From Flavobacterium dauae (GTDB taxonomy: Bacteria; Bacteroidota; Bacteroidia; Flavobacteriales; Flavobacteriaceae), in assembly GCF_004151275.2 (NCBI RefSeq), contig NZ_CP130821.1, positions 1,178,001 to 1,242,000 on the forward strand: 64,000 nucleotides of DNA. The letters are read 5' to 3'. Position 1 is the first letter of the stretch. Every line of letters begins with the position of its first letter. Under the pieces are notes generated by a model that had not been told where the DNA came from, searched no databases, and worked only from the letters and a program-made list of their open reading frames with translations. A program made the translations under genes and the position numbers. Positions 18,902 through 28,565 of the stretch are shown here, piece by piece.

Positions 18902-19318
18902 TTATGAAAACCAACTGATTATTTCACCCAAGCCAACAAAAAAAGCAACACCAAAGATTATAAAAAGTAAAAAACAACCAATTGGAATAAGTTTTTCAAA
19001 AAAGTTAGGTTTTGTGTCTTCAATAACTTTCTTACGTTTGCCATCAAATTTTTCTATGTAATCAATTACTATTGGTGAATCTTCATCAATCCAATCTGCA
19101 AAGCGTTCAAAAGGTATCGTTTTGTCTTTTGAATCATTGGTAATTGAATCAATATTTTTTGATGCAACAATTAAATTCATAGCATATAGTAACAAACCTT
19201 CTTTATTAGCCTTAATGTAACTATACTCTGCTTCATCAAAGATTCCGAAATATGCATTTTCCTTTAATTTTTCTGTATCGAATTGATTTATTAATTCTTG
19301 AATTTTTTGATCATCCAT
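18902..19318 (-). CDS. Hypothetical protein with C-terminal membrane anchor
   Basis: This 138-aa protein is not recognised. The first 105 residues are charged and probably cytoplasmic, with no motif I can name. Residues about 110-133 form one hydrophobic helix (IPIGCFLLFIIFGVAFFVGL), so it is likely tail-anchored. The stop is 3 bp from the end of convergent pcm. A TATTTTTG -7-like box lies at 19334-19341 on the minus strand, beside the smpB terminator. Normal codon use and the anchored topology support a real gene. Confidence 0.65.
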   Translation of the reverse strand: MDDQKIQELINQFDTEKLKENAYFGIFDEAEYSYIKANKEGLLLYAMNLIVASKNIDSITNDSKDKTIPFERFADWIDEDSPIVIDYIEKFDGKRKKVIEDTKPNFFEKLIPIGCFLLFIIFGVAFFVGLGEIISWFS

Positions 19319-19343
19319 AAGTTATATTTTAATCAAAAATAAA

Positions 19344-19370
19344 AAAAACTTATTGGTTTCCTAATAAGCT
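19344..19370 (-). terminator. Terminator overlapping the smpB stop codon
   Basis: On the minus strand the hairpin CTTATT...AATAAG begins inside the last codons of smpB (stop TAG at 19361-19363) and is followed by eight T. The stem is only 6 bp, so it is weaker than others in the window. Confidence 0.55.
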
Positions 19371-19813
19371 TTCTTTAAACGGGCTAAATCAATTTTGTTG
19401 TCGCGGTCTTTAATGGTTTCGCGTTTATCGTATAGTTTTTTTCCTTTTGCCAAAGCAATTTCAACTTTAGCCAAGCCTTTTTCGTTGGTAAACAAACGCA
19501 GTGGCACAATGGTTAAACCTTTATTTTGCACGCTTTTATTTAACGATTTTAATTCTTTTTTATTTAAAAGCAGTTTACGCTCGCTTTTTGCTTTGTGGTT
19601 GTAATGCGTTCCAAACGAATATTCTTCAACATGCGAATTAATCATGAACAATTCGCCGTTTTGAAACTCGCAAAAACTGTCTGCAATAGATGCTTTCCCC
19701 AAACGTATCGATTTTATTTCGGTTCCAGCCAAAACAATTCCTGCCGTATATTTTTCAATAAACTCAAATTCAAATTTGGCACGTTTGTTTAATATGTTTA
19801 TACTTTTCTGCAT
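19361..19813 (-). CDS. smpB: SsrA-binding protein SmpB
   Basis: This 150-aa RNA-binding protein escorts tmRNA to stalled ribosomes for trans-translation. It begins [20 protein letters not shown] with [18 protein letters not shown] next, the standard OB-fold core, and ends with the basic tail [20 protein letters not shown]. The length is normal. The -7 box TACATTTG (19818-19825) ends only 4 bp before the ATG, which predicts a leaderless or nearly leaderless mRNA. The tmRNA gene is not in the window. Confidence 0.96.
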   Translation of the reverse strand: MQKSINILNKRAKFEFEFIEKYTAGIVLAGTEIKSIRLGKASIADSFCEFQNGELFMINSHVEEYSFGTHYNHKAKSERKLLLNKKELKSLNKSVQNKGLTIVPLRLFTNEKGLAKVEIALAKGKKLYDKRETIKDRDNKIDLARLKKAY

Positions 19814-19817
19814 GGTG

Positions 19818-19825
19818 CAAATGTA
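19818..19825 (-). promoter_or_regulatory. -7 box placed for a leaderless smpB transcript
   Basis: TACATTTG on the minus strand is a full match to TAnnTTTG. Only CACC separates it from the smpB ATG, so transcription would start on or next to the start codon. There is no clear -33 TTTG at 19 bp. Confidence 0.5.
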
Positions 19826-19848
19826 CTAAAAGTTGGTGTTTTGTAAAA

Positions 19849-21504
19849 CTATTTGTCTTTTTTCCAAATAGAATAAATAATGGTGATGCCTAAAATACCC
19901 GAAATGATAAATCCTAGTAAGCCTAAAAGTGAATTTCCGAAGAAAAGCGGCGGAATTTTTGCCATCATTAAGATAGAAGAACCAATAGATAAAGCCGCAA
20001 TAATAATGGCGTATGTTAATCGGTTCGATGCATTTTGAAGGGTTTTGCGCATGTCTTCTAAACCTTCCACTTCAAAATTTACTTTTAATTTATCGTCTTT
20101 TATCTTTTCTAATAAAACCGTTAAATCGTCGGGTAAATTTTGCAGGTTTGCAGCAAGTATCTTTAAATGTTTTAATGATTTTTGAGCAATTTGTTTTGGT
20201 CCGTATTTTTTTAAAGCCAGTTCGTTTGCATACGGACGCATGCTTTCCATTACGTTTAATTCGGGATCTAACTGTTTGCCAATTCCTTCAATAATCGATA
20301 TTCCGCGCAGCAGCAAATAAATAAATTCGGGCATTAATACTTGGTTGTTTGCCATAATCGATTTTACTTTTGCTACAATATCGTTTACATTAATTTCATT
20401 TAACGACGAATGTTCCAGCATATGAAAAATATCGTAAATTTCTCGTTCCAGTGTTTTTTCGTCTTCAATATGATACTCAATTGCGAGGCGTTTTGTTAAT
20501 CGAATGATTTTTTTTGCATCCTGAATCAAGAAACTTTCAATAATTCCTTCCAACAATTCCATATCGCCTTTCATAATTTGACCCATAGATCCAAAATCGA
20601 TAAAACAGAACTTTTGATCGTTCAAAATAAAAACATTGCCCGGATGCGGATCGGCGTGAAAAAAACCATCTTCTAAAACCATTTTCATAAACAGCACAAT
20701 TCCGGTTTGTGCCACATCTTTAGGAAGCATACCGTTTTCAATGATTTTTTCTTTGTTGTTTACCTTAAAACCATCGACAAATTCCATTGTTAAAATGTTG
20801 TTGTTTGATAGTTCTTTAAACGTTTTTGGAACGTAAACTTCGGTTCGGTTTTCAAAATTCTTTCTAAACTTCTCTATATTGTGAAATTCGTTGGTCAATG
20901 ATAATTCTCTGTTCATATTGTTTTCAAAGGAATTAATCAGCTGTGTTAGACTCATTTTTCTGGCAGCATCGTAATTTTTTTCAAGGATTTTTGCCAGATC
21001 CTTCATAATCAGAATGTCTGATTTTATGATCTCATCAATCGTAGAACGTTTTACTTTGATAACCACTTTTTCGCCATTAACCAATCGCGCTACATAAACC
21101 TGCGAAATCGATGCCGAAGCAATAGGAGTAGGGTTAATGTACTCAAAATGTTCATTGGGATTTATCAGCAGTTCATCGGCTATTTTTTTGTGAATATCCA
21201 ATTCTTCTGGTGGAACATTGTCTTGTAGTTCGGCTAATTCGGCAATCATTTCAGCAGGCAGAATGTCTTCGCGGTTGCTAAACATTTGCCCTAATTTAAC
21301 GTAAGTAGGTCCTAATTCTTCAAGTACCAAACGCACACGCTTGTAAACACCGAGTTTAAAAATTTCTTCGCCTCGTTTTGATTTTAAAAAACCTTTTGGT
21401 AGAAACTTTTCGGCACTTGTTCGTGCAATAATATCATCGAATCCGTATTTGGATAAGATGCTGATTACATTGCTAATACGTTTAATTTTCCTGATTTGAT
21501 TCAT
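19849..21504 (-). CDS. ubiB: ABC1/UbiB-family atypical kinase
   Basis: This 551-aa protein-kinase-like ATPase has the family's KxGQ motif in GPTYVKLGQMFSNREDILPA (about 64-83), the ADPHPGNVF catalytic loop and CFIDFGSMG metal-binding motif (about 283-305), and two C-terminal TM helices (about 500-548). UbiB proteins support quinone synthesis and lipid handling by an unclear mechanism; flavobacteria make menaquinone, so a ubiquinone role is unlikely and the symbol marks the family only. It lies downstream of the clpC terminator. Confidence 0.87.
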   Translation of the reverse strand: MNQIRKIKRISNVISILSKYGFDDIIARTSAEKFLPKGFLKSKRGEEIFKLGVYKRVRLVLEELGPTYVKLGQMFSNREDILPAEMIAELAELQDNVPPEELDIHKKIADELLINPNEHFEYINPTPIASASISQVYVARLVNGEKVVIKVKRSTIDEIIKSDILIMKDLAKILEKNYDAARKMSLTQLINSFENNMNRELSLTNEFHNIEKFRKNFENRTEVYVPKTFKELSNNNILTMEFVDGFKVNNKEKIIENGMLPKDVAQTGIVLFMKMVLEDGFFHADPHPGNVFILNDQKFCFIDFGSMGQIMKGDMELLEGIIESFLIQDAKKIIRLTKRLAIEYHIEDEKTLEREIYDIFHMLEHSSLNEINVNDIVAKVKSIMANNQVLMPEFIYLLLRGISIIEGIGKQLDPELNVMESMRPYANELALKKYGPKQIAQKSLKHLKILAANLQNLPDDLTVLLEKIKDDKLKVNFEVEGLEDMRKTLQNASNRLTYAIIIAALSIGSSILMMAKIPPLFFGNSLLGLLGFIISGILGITIIYSIWKKDK

Positions 21505-21533
21505 AATTTATTTACTTGATGAAAAGGTATAAA

Positions 21534-21560
21534 AAAAGTAGTAAGGTTTTTCTTACTACT
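21534..21560 (-). terminator. Rho-independent terminator of clpC
   Basis: On the minus strand the perfect 9-bp stem AGTAGTAAG / CTTACTACT (21552-21560 and 21537-21545) has a 6-nt loop, followed by a run of T. It lies 19 bp after the clpC stop. Confidence 0.85.
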
Positions 21561-21579
21561 TTCTTAAAGTTTTGTGATA

Positions 21580-24120
21580 TTAATTCTGTAGAGATGAATT
21601 GGTGTTTTTAATTGTAACTTTTAATTCGTCTTCATTTTTCACTTTATCCATCAGTAACACATCGTTTTCGTGAATGTTTCCGTTAATGATTTCTTCTGCC
21701 AATAAATCTTCTACATACTTTTGAATGGCACGTTTTAGTGGTCTTGCACCGTATTGTTTATCAAAACCTTTATCGGCAATAAAATCTAGAGCTTCTTGTG
21801 TTAATTCTAAATGATAGCCCAAATTATTTACACGCTGATACAGTTTTTCAATTTCAATGTTGATGATTTTGTGAATATGTTCTTTTTCTAATGTATTAAA
21901 TACAATTACATCATCAATACGGTTTAAAAATTCAGGTGCAAATGCTTTTTTCAGGGCATTTTCGATAACCGATTTTGACAATTCATCTTGTTGTTCTTGT
22001 TTTGATTTAGTTCCAAAACCAACGCCGGTTCCAAAATCTTTCAACTGGCGTGCACCAATGTTAGAAGTCATAATGATGATGGTGTTTCTAAAATCGATCT
22101 TTCTACCCAAGCTGTCTGTTAAATGTCCGTCATCTAAAACCTGTAACAACATATTAAAAACATCGGGATGTGCTTTTTCAACTTCGTCTAACAAAATAAC
22201 CGAATACGGTTTTCTGCGAACTTTTTCTGTTAGCTGACCGCCTTCTTCGTATCCAACGTATCCCGGAGGTGCACCAACTAAACGCGAAATCGCAAATTTT
22301 TCCATATATTCGCTCATATCAATACGGATCAACGCATCTTCAGAATCAAAAATTTCTTTTGCAATTACTTTTGCCAACTGCGTTTTACCAACACCGGTTT
22401 GACCAAGAAAAATAAACGAACCAATTGGTTTGTTAGGATCTTTTAATCCGGCACGGTTTCTTTGAATAGATTTGGCGATTTTAGCCACCGCTTCGTCCTG
22501 ACCAATAACTTTTCCTTTAATGGCATCGGGTAAAGTAGCCAGTTTTTTACTTTCGGCCTGAGCAATTTTATTTACCGGAATGCCTGTCATCATTGAAACA
22601 ACATCGGCAACGTGTTCTTCGGTAACGGTAATTTTATTGTTTTTAGAATCTTCTTCCCAACGCTCCTGTGCAACGGCTAAGTCTTTTTCAATACGTTTTT
22701 CATCGTCACGTAAAGCCGCAGCTTCTTCGTATTTCTGACGTTTAACAGCATCGGTTTTTTTGTCACGGACTTCTTCTAATTCTTTTTCAAGGTTTAAAAT
22801 ATCGTCCGGAACTTCAATATTCGTAATATGTACACGCGATCCTGCTTCGTCTAACGCATCAATGGCCTTGTCCGGTAAAAAACGGTCAGTCATATATCTG
22901 CTTGTTAATTTTACACAGGCTTCAATAGCTTCGGGTGTATAAATTACGTTGTGGTGATCTTCGTATTTAGGTTTAATGTTGTTTAAAATGGTAATGGTTT
23001 CCTCTTCAGATGTAGGTTCAACAATTACTTTTTGAAAACGACGTTCCAATGCACCGTCTTTCTCGATATACTGACGGTATTCGTCTAAAGTGGTTGCACC
23101 AACACATTGAATTTCTCCGCGTGCCAATGCAGGTTTAAACATATTCGATGCATCTAACGAGCCTGTTGCACCGCCTGCACCAACAATGGTATGAATTTCA
23201 TCGATAAAAAGAATGATATCGTCGTTCTTTTCCAATTCGTTCATAACGGCTTTCATACGTTCTTCAAACTGACCGCGGTATTTTGTACCTGCAACCAAGC
23301 TTGCCAAATCTAAAGTTACCACACGTTTGTTGAACAAAATGCGAGATACTTTCTTTTGAATGATGCGTAACGCCAAACCTTCGGCAATGGCCGATTTACC
23401 AACGCCGGGCTCTCCAATTAACAACGGATTGTTTTTTTTACGGCGCGATAAGATTTGCGAAACACGCTCGATTTCTTTCTCACGACCAACAACAGGATCC
23501 AGTTTGCCTTGTTCTGCCAGTTCGGTTAAATCGCGACCAAAATTATCTAATACCGGAGTTTTAGATTTTTTTCCCGATTTATTTTGAGCTGACGGATTGT
23601 TGAAATTATCTGACATACTGTCACCTCCTTCGTCATCAAATGCACTATTGCGTGGTTGTTCGCTCAGCGATTCTGAATTAGAAAGTAAACTTACAAATTC
23701 TTCTTTAGCGTTGTCGTAATCGACCTTACAACGATTTAAAAGAATTGTAGTTGGATCTTCTGTGTTGCGAAGAATCGACATTAAGATATGACCTGTGTTG
23801 ATCATATCGGTTTTATATAATTTTTTTTCCAAAAAAGCTCTTTTTAAAGCGTTTTCGGCTTGTTTTGTAAGATGAATGTTCTTTTTTTCGGTGTTTATAA
23901 TTTTATTAGGGTTTTCCGGAATCAATGCTTCAAAGCGGTTTTTCAGAAAATCTAAATCAATTGATAAGTTGTGTAATATCGTGATTGCTTCGCCCTGGCT
24001 TTCGCGCAAAATACCAAGCATGATATGCTCTGTACCAATATAATCGTGCCCTAAACGTAAAGCTTCATCTCTACTAAAGGTAATTACCTCCTTTACTCTT
24101 GGTGAAAAATTGTCGTCCAT
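21580..24120 (-). CDS. clpC: ATP-dependent Clp protease ATPase subunit ClpC
   Basis: This 846-aa two-ring AAA+ unfoldase feeds proteins to ClpP. It starts with the Clp N-domain repeats ([20 protein letters not shown], residues 5-24, through about 150). AAA-1 has Walker [15 protein letters not shown] (about 235) and AAA-2 has [12 protein letters not shown] (about 575). A UVR-type middle segment ([19 protein letters not shown]) marks the ClpC class rather than ClpA or ClpB. The ClpP-docking loop near IGF is not easily placed. clpS, encoded at 37348, is the expected adaptor. Confidence 0.95.
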   Translation of the reverse strand: MDDNFSPRVKEVITFSRDEALRLGHDYIGTEHIMLGILRESQGEAITILHNLSIDLDFLKNRFEALIPENPNKIINTEKKNIHLTKQAENALKRAFLEKKLYKTDMINTGHILMSILRNTEDPTTILLNRCKVDYDNAKEEFVSLLSNSESLSEQPRNSAFDDEGGDSMSDNFNNPSAQNKSGKKSKTPVLDNFGRDLTELAEQGKLDPVVGREKEIERVSQILSRRKKNNPLLIGEPGVGKSAIAEGLALRIIQKKVSRILFNKRVVTLDLASLVAGTKYRGQFEERMKAVMNELEKNDDIILFIDEIHTIVGAGGATGSLDASNMFKPALARGEIQCVGATTLDEYRQYIEKDGALERRFQKVIVEPTSEEETITILNNIKPKYEDHHNVIYTPEAIEACVKLTSRYMTDRFLPDKAIDALDEAGSRVHITNIEVPDDILNLEKELEEVRDKKTDAVKRQKYEEAAALRDDEKRIEKDLAVAQERWEEDSKNNKITVTEEHVADVVSMMTGIPVNKIAQAESKKLATLPDAIKGKVIGQDEAVAKIAKSIQRNRAGLKDPNKPIGSFIFLGQTGVGKTQLAKVIAKEIFDSEDALIRIDMSEYMEKFAISRLVGAPPGYVGYEEGGQLTEKVRRKPYSVILLDEVEKAHPDVFNMLLQVLDDGHLTDSLGRKIDFRNTIIIMTSNIGARQLKDFGTGVGFGTKSKQEQQDELSKSVIENALKKAFAPEFLNRIDDVIVFNTLEKEHIHKIINIEIEKLYQRVNNLGYHLELTQEALDFIADKGFDKQYGARPLKRAIQKYVEDLLAEEIINGNIHENDVLLMDKVKNEDELKVTIKNTNSSLQN

Positions 24121-24253
24121 TTTATAATATTTAGGGTTTTTATTTTAACATATCAAAATCTGTACCTTAATTTTTTGTGGCAGTGCTTTTTGATATTAAC
24201 TAATATAGGAAGTTTTTTATTATTCTACGAGGTTTGAATTATTTTTTTGAAGA

Positions 24254-24290
24254 CAAAAAAAGAACCCGGTAAATTTTACCGGGTTCTTTT
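24254..24290 (-). terminator. Rho-independent terminator of sucC
   Basis: A perfect 13-bp inverted repeat AGAACCCGGTAAA / TTTACCGGGTTCT (24261-24273, 24275-24287) lies about 20 bp after the sucC stop. The minus strand continues into a run of seven T. Confidence 0.9.
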
Positions 24291-24307
24291 CAATTATATA
24301 TTTTTAC

Positions 24308-25501
24308 TTATGATAACGCTTCTTTAACGCGATCTGATGCTTCCTGGAATTCGATAGCCGATAAAATTGGCATACCAGACTCGTCGATAATTTGTTTAGC
24401 TAAATCGGCATTTGTTCCTTGTAAACGTACAATAATTGGCACTTTAATATCGTCACCCATATTTTTGTAAGCGTCAACAATACCTTGAGCAACACGGTCG
24501 CAACGAACAATTCCACCAAAAATATTGATTAAGATTGCTTTTACATTTGGATCTTTTAAAATGATACGGAAAGCAATTTCAACACGTTTTGCATCTGCAG
24601 TACCACCTACGTCTAAAAAGTTAGCTGGTTCAAAACCTGCATACTTAATTAAATCCATAGTAGCCATTGCCAAACCTGCACCGTTTACCATACAACCTAC
24701 CGTTCCATCTAAATCAACATAGTTTAAACCTGCTGCTTTAGCTTCCACTTCAATTGGACGTTCTTCTGTAGTATCACGCATCTCGGCATAATCTGCATGG
24801 CGGTATAATGCGTTGTCGTCTAAAGTTACTTTAGCATCAACAGCAATAATTTTATCGTCAGATGTTTTTAAAACCGGGTTAATTTCAAACATCGAAGCAT
24901 CGCAACCAACATAAGCTTTGTACAATGCATCAACAAATTTTACCATTTCTTTGAATGCGTTACCCGATAAACCTAAGTTAAAAGCAATTTTGCGTGCTTG
25001 GAAACCTTGTAAACCAACAGATGGATCAATTTCTTCTGTAAAGATTAAGTGTGGTGTTTTTTCTGCAACTTCTTCAATATCCATTCCACCTTCGGTAGAA
25101 TACATAATCATGTTTCTTCCTGTTGCACGGTTTAACAGTACAGACATATAAAATTCTGAAATTTCACTGTCTCCAGGATAGTAAACGTCTTCAGCAATTA
25201 ATACTTTGTTTACTCTTTTACCTGTTGGAGGTGTTTGTGGAGTAATTAAATCCATACCAATAATTTGACCTGCAATCTCTTTAACCTGGTCTAAATTTTT
25301 AGCTAATTTAACGCCACCGCCTTTACCACGACCACCGGCATGAATTTGTGCTTTAACCACATGCCAACCTGTACCTGTTTCTTCTGTTAACTGCTTTGCC
25401 GCTGTTACTGCTTCTTCTGCTGTATTAGCTACATGACCGCGTTGTACACGTACGCCGTAACTAGCAAGTATTTGTTTACCTTGAAATTCGTGTAAATTCA
25501 T
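24308..25501 (-). CDS. sucC: Succinyl-CoA ligase, ADP-forming, beta subunit
   Basis: This 397-aa ATP-grasp subunit works with SucD in the TCA cycle to make ATP (or GTP) and succinate from succinyl-CoA. Visible are the N-terminal MNLHEFQGKQILASYGV (1-17), the nucleotide-grasp HAGGRGKGGGVKLA (about 53-66), EINPV (about 199) and the C-terminal NIFGGIVRCDRVAQGIVDA phosphohistidine-loop region. The length is typical. The sucD partner is not adjacent. A TATTTTTG -7 box lies at 25525-25532 on the minus strand. Confidence 0.96.
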   Translation of the reverse strand: MNLHEFQGKQILASYGVRVQRGHVANTAEEAVTAAKQLTEETGTGWHVVKAQIHAGGRGKGGGVKLAKNLDQVKEIAGQIIGMDLITPQTPPTGKRVNKVLIAEDVYYPGDSEISEFYMSVLLNRATGRNMIMYSTEGGMDIEEVAEKTPHLIFTEEIDPSVGLQGFQARKIAFNLGLSGNAFKEMVKFVDALYKAYVGCDASMFEINPVLKTSDDKIIAVDAKVTLDDNALYRHADYAEMRDTTEERPIEVEAKAAGLNYVDLDGTVGCMVNGAGLAMATMDLIKYAGFEPANFLDVGGTADAKRVEIAFRIILKDPNVKAILINIFGGIVRCDRVAQGIVDAYKNMGDDIKVPIIVRLQGTNADLAKQIIDESGMPILSAIEFQEASDRVKEALS

Positions 25502-25524
25502 TACCTATATGTTTTTTAGATTTA

Positions 25525-25532
25525 CAAAAATA
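25525..25532 (-). promoter_or_regulatory. -7 box for sucC
   Basis: TATTTTTG on the minus strand matches TAnnTTTG, 23 bp before the sucC ATG. The -33 element is not evident. Confidence 0.45.
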
Positions 25533-25628
25533 TAAAACTTGTTTTAATTTGCCTAAAGAAATTGAAATATTGTTGCTTAACGAACAAATAAAATAAAAAT
25601 TAGTTAATTTAAGGGATAGATAACGGTT

Positions 25629-25991
25629 TTACATCCTTAAAATTTTTTCCATTTTTTTACCTTTTGCAAGTTCGTCTATCAATTTGTCTAAATATCTTGT
25701 TTGTTTTGTTAGTTGATTTTCGATTTCTTCAATGCGATAACCACAAATAACACCTGTTATTAAATGTGCGTTAGGATTTAAGGTTGCTTTTTCAAAAAAA
25801 GTTTCAAACGTTACATTTTCGGTTATTAGTGTTTGTAGTTTTTTTTCGTTAAATCCTGTAAGCCATTCAATTACCTGATGTAATTCTTCTTTTGTTCTGC
25901 CTTTACTTTCAACTTTTGTAACGTAATGCGGATAAACCGATGCAAAGGTCATTTTGGCAATTCGTTCATTGTGTTTTGCTGTTGTGTTCAT
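25629..25991 (-). CDS. DUF2200 family protein
   Basis: This 120-aa protein matches DUF2200: [20 protein letters not shown] near the start and [16 protein letters not shown] (about 33-48), then [20 protein letters not shown] (about 73-92). The family is cytoplasmic and uncharacterised, and I cannot name a reaction. The stop of the AAA+ gene is 12 nt upstream, so the two genes are probably cotranscribed. No signal peptide or TM segments. Confidence 0.85.
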   Translation of the reverse strand: MNTTAKHNERIAKMTFASVYPHYVTKVESKGRTKEELHQVIEWLTGFNEKKLQTLITENVTFETFFEKATLNPNAHLITGVICGYRIEEIENQLTKQTRYLDKLIDELAKGKKMEKILRM

Positions 25992-26003
25992 TGTTGTTTG
26001 TTG

Positions 26004-27395
26004 TTAAACCATTAAATCTAACGGATCGTTTTCATTGGTATTTTCGGCAGTGTTTTGTTGTGCTTGATTTTCTTGTTTAAAGCCTATTTTATTGATTGGA
26101 GCTTTTTTTGTTTGATACGATTCTAAATCTGCTTCTAATTCTAAAATACGGTGCGGAAAATCTTGTCCCACGTTTTGTTTTGCTTCTATTAAAAAAACGG
26201 TACAACGTTTTAAATAATCGGCAGTTAATTTGGCTTTTGCCTCGTTAAATGAAGCCGTTAAAACCTTGTCGCTTAGCTCAATATTTTTGGTTTCATCTTT
26301 TCGGTGTAAGGCATATAACCGTTTTTTTAACGATTGTGTAAAATCAATAATCATTGTGTTTGAAAACAACCTCATTTCGGCCGCAATTGGTTCCCAAAAG
26401 GTTTTAGACAGGGCGTTGTGCTTTTTCAGAATTTTTAATAAAGGAGAATCTTCAACCAAATTTTCGGTTAAATGACGAATAATTAATTGGGCACGCTCGT
26501 CTGAATTTGGTGGGAATATTGGTATTTGCATATCAAATCTGCCCGGAGCCAGAACTTCATCATTAAATAAATTTAAAATTTCGGCCGATCCTACAATTAA
26601 TAATTCCTGATGAATATTTTTTTGCGTGTGGCGTAAAATGGTGTTGATTAGCTCAATGTTTTGTGCAAAGAAATTTTGTTCACTGTTTTTGCTTAGCAAT
26701 TCATCTAACGAATCTATAAAAAGCAACGTTTTTGGGTGTTGCATTTTAGAATTTAAAAAATGCGTAAACGAATTTTTGTTTGTTTTTAAATTTCCGGCAA
26801 GATAATCTTTGTAAACGTGAACAAAATCGTAATCAATCATTTGAGCAATTTTGCGTGCCCAGAAAATTTTACCGCTTCCCGGTGGACCATACAAAATAAT
26901 ACCTGCCGGTTTAGAAATTCCCCAAATAGTTGATTGATCCTTGTTTATAAAGGGATCCAACATATCGTTTAAATGAAAATACAAATCGGTATATCCCACT
27001 AAACGTTTACTGGCATAGTTTTCTGTTTCGGGAAAAGCCTCGTCGATAAATTTGTATTCGCCGCCAATATATAAATGAATCAAATAACTTGACAGATTGG
27101 TTTTGATGTTTTTTGCCGTTTCTGCCGGAATTCCGTTTGATACAAAGAAATTCAAAACATCCTCTTCTTTTACATTAATGGTTTTGGCAATATCGGCAAG
27201 GGTTTTTTCTTTAGAATGATCTTCGGCATATTTCTTTAAAAAATCGATGTTTTTTAACGTAAACTGTTTAAATTCTTCTGTTATATTAAATTCTTCATCG
27301 ATACAAAATCCTAAATCGATATTAAAATCATAAATAAAATTCTGCAAACTTTCTAATGATATACCCAGTTGATCTGATAAGTCTTTTAATTTCAT
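26004..27395 (-). CDS. Divergent AAA+ ATPase with IF2_N-like N-terminus
   Basis: This 463-aa protein has small helical modules at residues 1-50 and 60-100 (LSDQLGISLESL, LADIAKTINVKEEDV), like the IF2_N fold. A Cdc48/FtsH-type AAA+ domain covers about 130-340. The P-loop is GPPGSGKI (170-177), with Ile replacing the usual Thr/Ser. Walker B reads LLFIDS with Ser229 in place of Glu, sensor-1 lacks the usual Asn (LLIVGS), but the PGRFD arginine (286) is kept. A flexible Gln/Asn-rich tail ends the protein. Catalysis may be weak or lost. Neighbours are DUF2200 and a GT9 transferase; function unknown. Confidence 0.8.
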   Translation of the reverse strand: MKLKDLSDQLGISLESLQNFIYDFNIDLGFCIDEEFNITEEFKQFTLKNIDFLKKYAEDHSKEKTLADIAKTINVKEEDVLNFFVSNGIPAETAKNIKTNLSSYLIHLYIGGEYKFIDEAFPETENYASKRLVGYTDLYFHLNDMLDPFINKDQSTIWGISKPAGIILYGPPGSGKIFWARKIAQMIDYDFVHVYKDYLAGNLKTNKNSFTHFLNSKMQHPKTLLFIDSLDELLSKNSEQNFFAQNIELINTILRHTQKNIHQELLIVGSAEILNLFNDEVLAPGRFDMQIPIFPPNSDERAQLIIRHLTENLVEDSPLLKILKKHNALSKTFWEPIAAEMRLFSNTMIIDFTQSLKKRLYALHRKDETKNIELSDKVLTASFNEAKAKLTADYLKRCTVFLIEAKQNVGQDFPHRILELEADLESYQTKKAPINKIGFKQENQAQQNTAENTNENDPLDLMV

Positions 27396-27451
27396 TTTTT
27401 ATTTTTAAAGATACTAAATCAGTTAAAGTAAATTACAATGTTGTGTTTGTT

Positions 27452-28516
27452 TTAACTTTTTATGGTTGATAAAATTTGATCTATTTCTTTGATAATATCG
27501 TTTTGCGATTGTTTTTCGGTATCTATAAAAGTACTGTCGTTGCCGTAAGGTGCATAAACTTCGGTTTTTGTAACAGAAAACAAACCAATTGTTGGTGTTA
27601 ATGCGGCACTGCTTAAGTGCATCATTCCGGAATCTGCGGCAACAACCAATTCGCAATTTGCCATTAACGATGCTATTTCGCGAATGTCTTTGCTGTAATA
27701 GGTTGGCAGTTTTCGTTCTAATTGCGAAATATCTTCAACCGGTAAAATTTCAATTAAATTGTATTCTTCTGAATATTTTGGATAGAATTTTTCGTAAAAA
27801 TCGTTCCACCATTCAACCGAATAACATTTTGCACCTGTTGCAAACGTGAAAAAAGCAATGGTTTTGCGTGTATCGTTTTTGGTAACTTTTAATAAATCTT
27901 GTTTTCCTTGATCTAATTCTGTTGTTGATAATTTTAAATCTAAAACAGGAACATTTCCAGTCAATGGTTTTTGATTTAGAATTTCTAAAAATCGACGGAA
28001 ATTATAAACAGGATATTTCGCAATGTGTTCAATATCGTTGTATTTATTTTTTAACTCTTCAAAATCATCGCCATAAAACTTAAAATCTGCCGATGGAATA
28101 ATTGTTGATATTCTGCCCGAAGACGAACCTTTTTCTACATTAATAACCAAATCGTATTTTGTGCGTTTTAACGAAAACCACACTTTTAGATATTCCGAAA
28201 AATCTTTCAAGGGTTTTTTGGGAAGTTCGATGATGTTTTTAACCTGCGGATAATTTTGAAAGATAATCGGCGTTATTTTTCCTTTTACAAAAAGATCTAT
28301 GGTACAGTTTGGAAACGTGTTTGCTATTTCCTGAACCAGAGGCGTTATTAAAAGCATATTTCCCAAACGATGGTTGGGCCGACTGATTAACACGCGGTTT
28401 ACTTTAAAGTTATGTGCTTTTTTTTGCATTTCGCTCATTGATTTTTTACCAATGTTGTGTGTGAGCGAATGCATTAATTTTCTGCGAACAATATTTGCTT
28501 TTGATTTTAAGCTCAT
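27452..28516 (-). CDS. Glycosyltransferase family 9 (heptosyltransferase-like)
   Basis: This 354-aa GT-B enzyme of family GT9 transfers a heptose or related sugar to lipopolysaccharide core precursors. It shows VNRVLISRPNHRLGNMLLITP (39-59), the first-domain start, and AADSGMMHLSSAALTPTIGL (about 293-312), the conserved GT9 donor-binding motif. The first 35 residues are basic and extra to the usual start, so translation may begin at a later Met (for example residue 30). It is the first gene of a minus-strand group leading into the AAA+ gene (56-bp gap). Confidence 0.87.
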   Translation of the reverse strand: MSLKSKANIVRRKLMHSLTHNIGKKSMSEMQKKAHNFKVNRVLISRPNHRLGNMLLITPLVQEIANTFPNCTIDLFVKGKITPIIFQNYPQVKNIIELPKKPLKDFSEYLKVWFSLKRTKYDLVINVEKGSSSGRISTIIPSADFKFYGDDFEELKNKYNDIEHIAKYPVYNFRRFLEILNQKPLTGNVPVLDLKLSTTELDQGKQDLLKVTKNDTRKTIAFFTFATGAKCYSVEWWNDFYEKFYPKYSEEYNLIEILPVEDISQLERKLPTYYSKDIREIASLMANCELVVAADSGMMHLSSAALTPTIGLFSVTKTEVYAPYGNDSTFIDTEKQSQNDIIKEIDQILSTIKS

Positions 28517-28565
28517 TTTAATAATATCAATAGATAAATTTATGTTTGGTTTGTTGAAAGATGCT

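Noticed and set aside
25629..28516. DUF2200, divergent AAA+ and GT9 as a possible defence cassette
   Set aside because: No nuclease, toxin, reverse transcriptase or sensor domain is present; the gaps and a GT9 gene fit an envelope or housekeeping setting.
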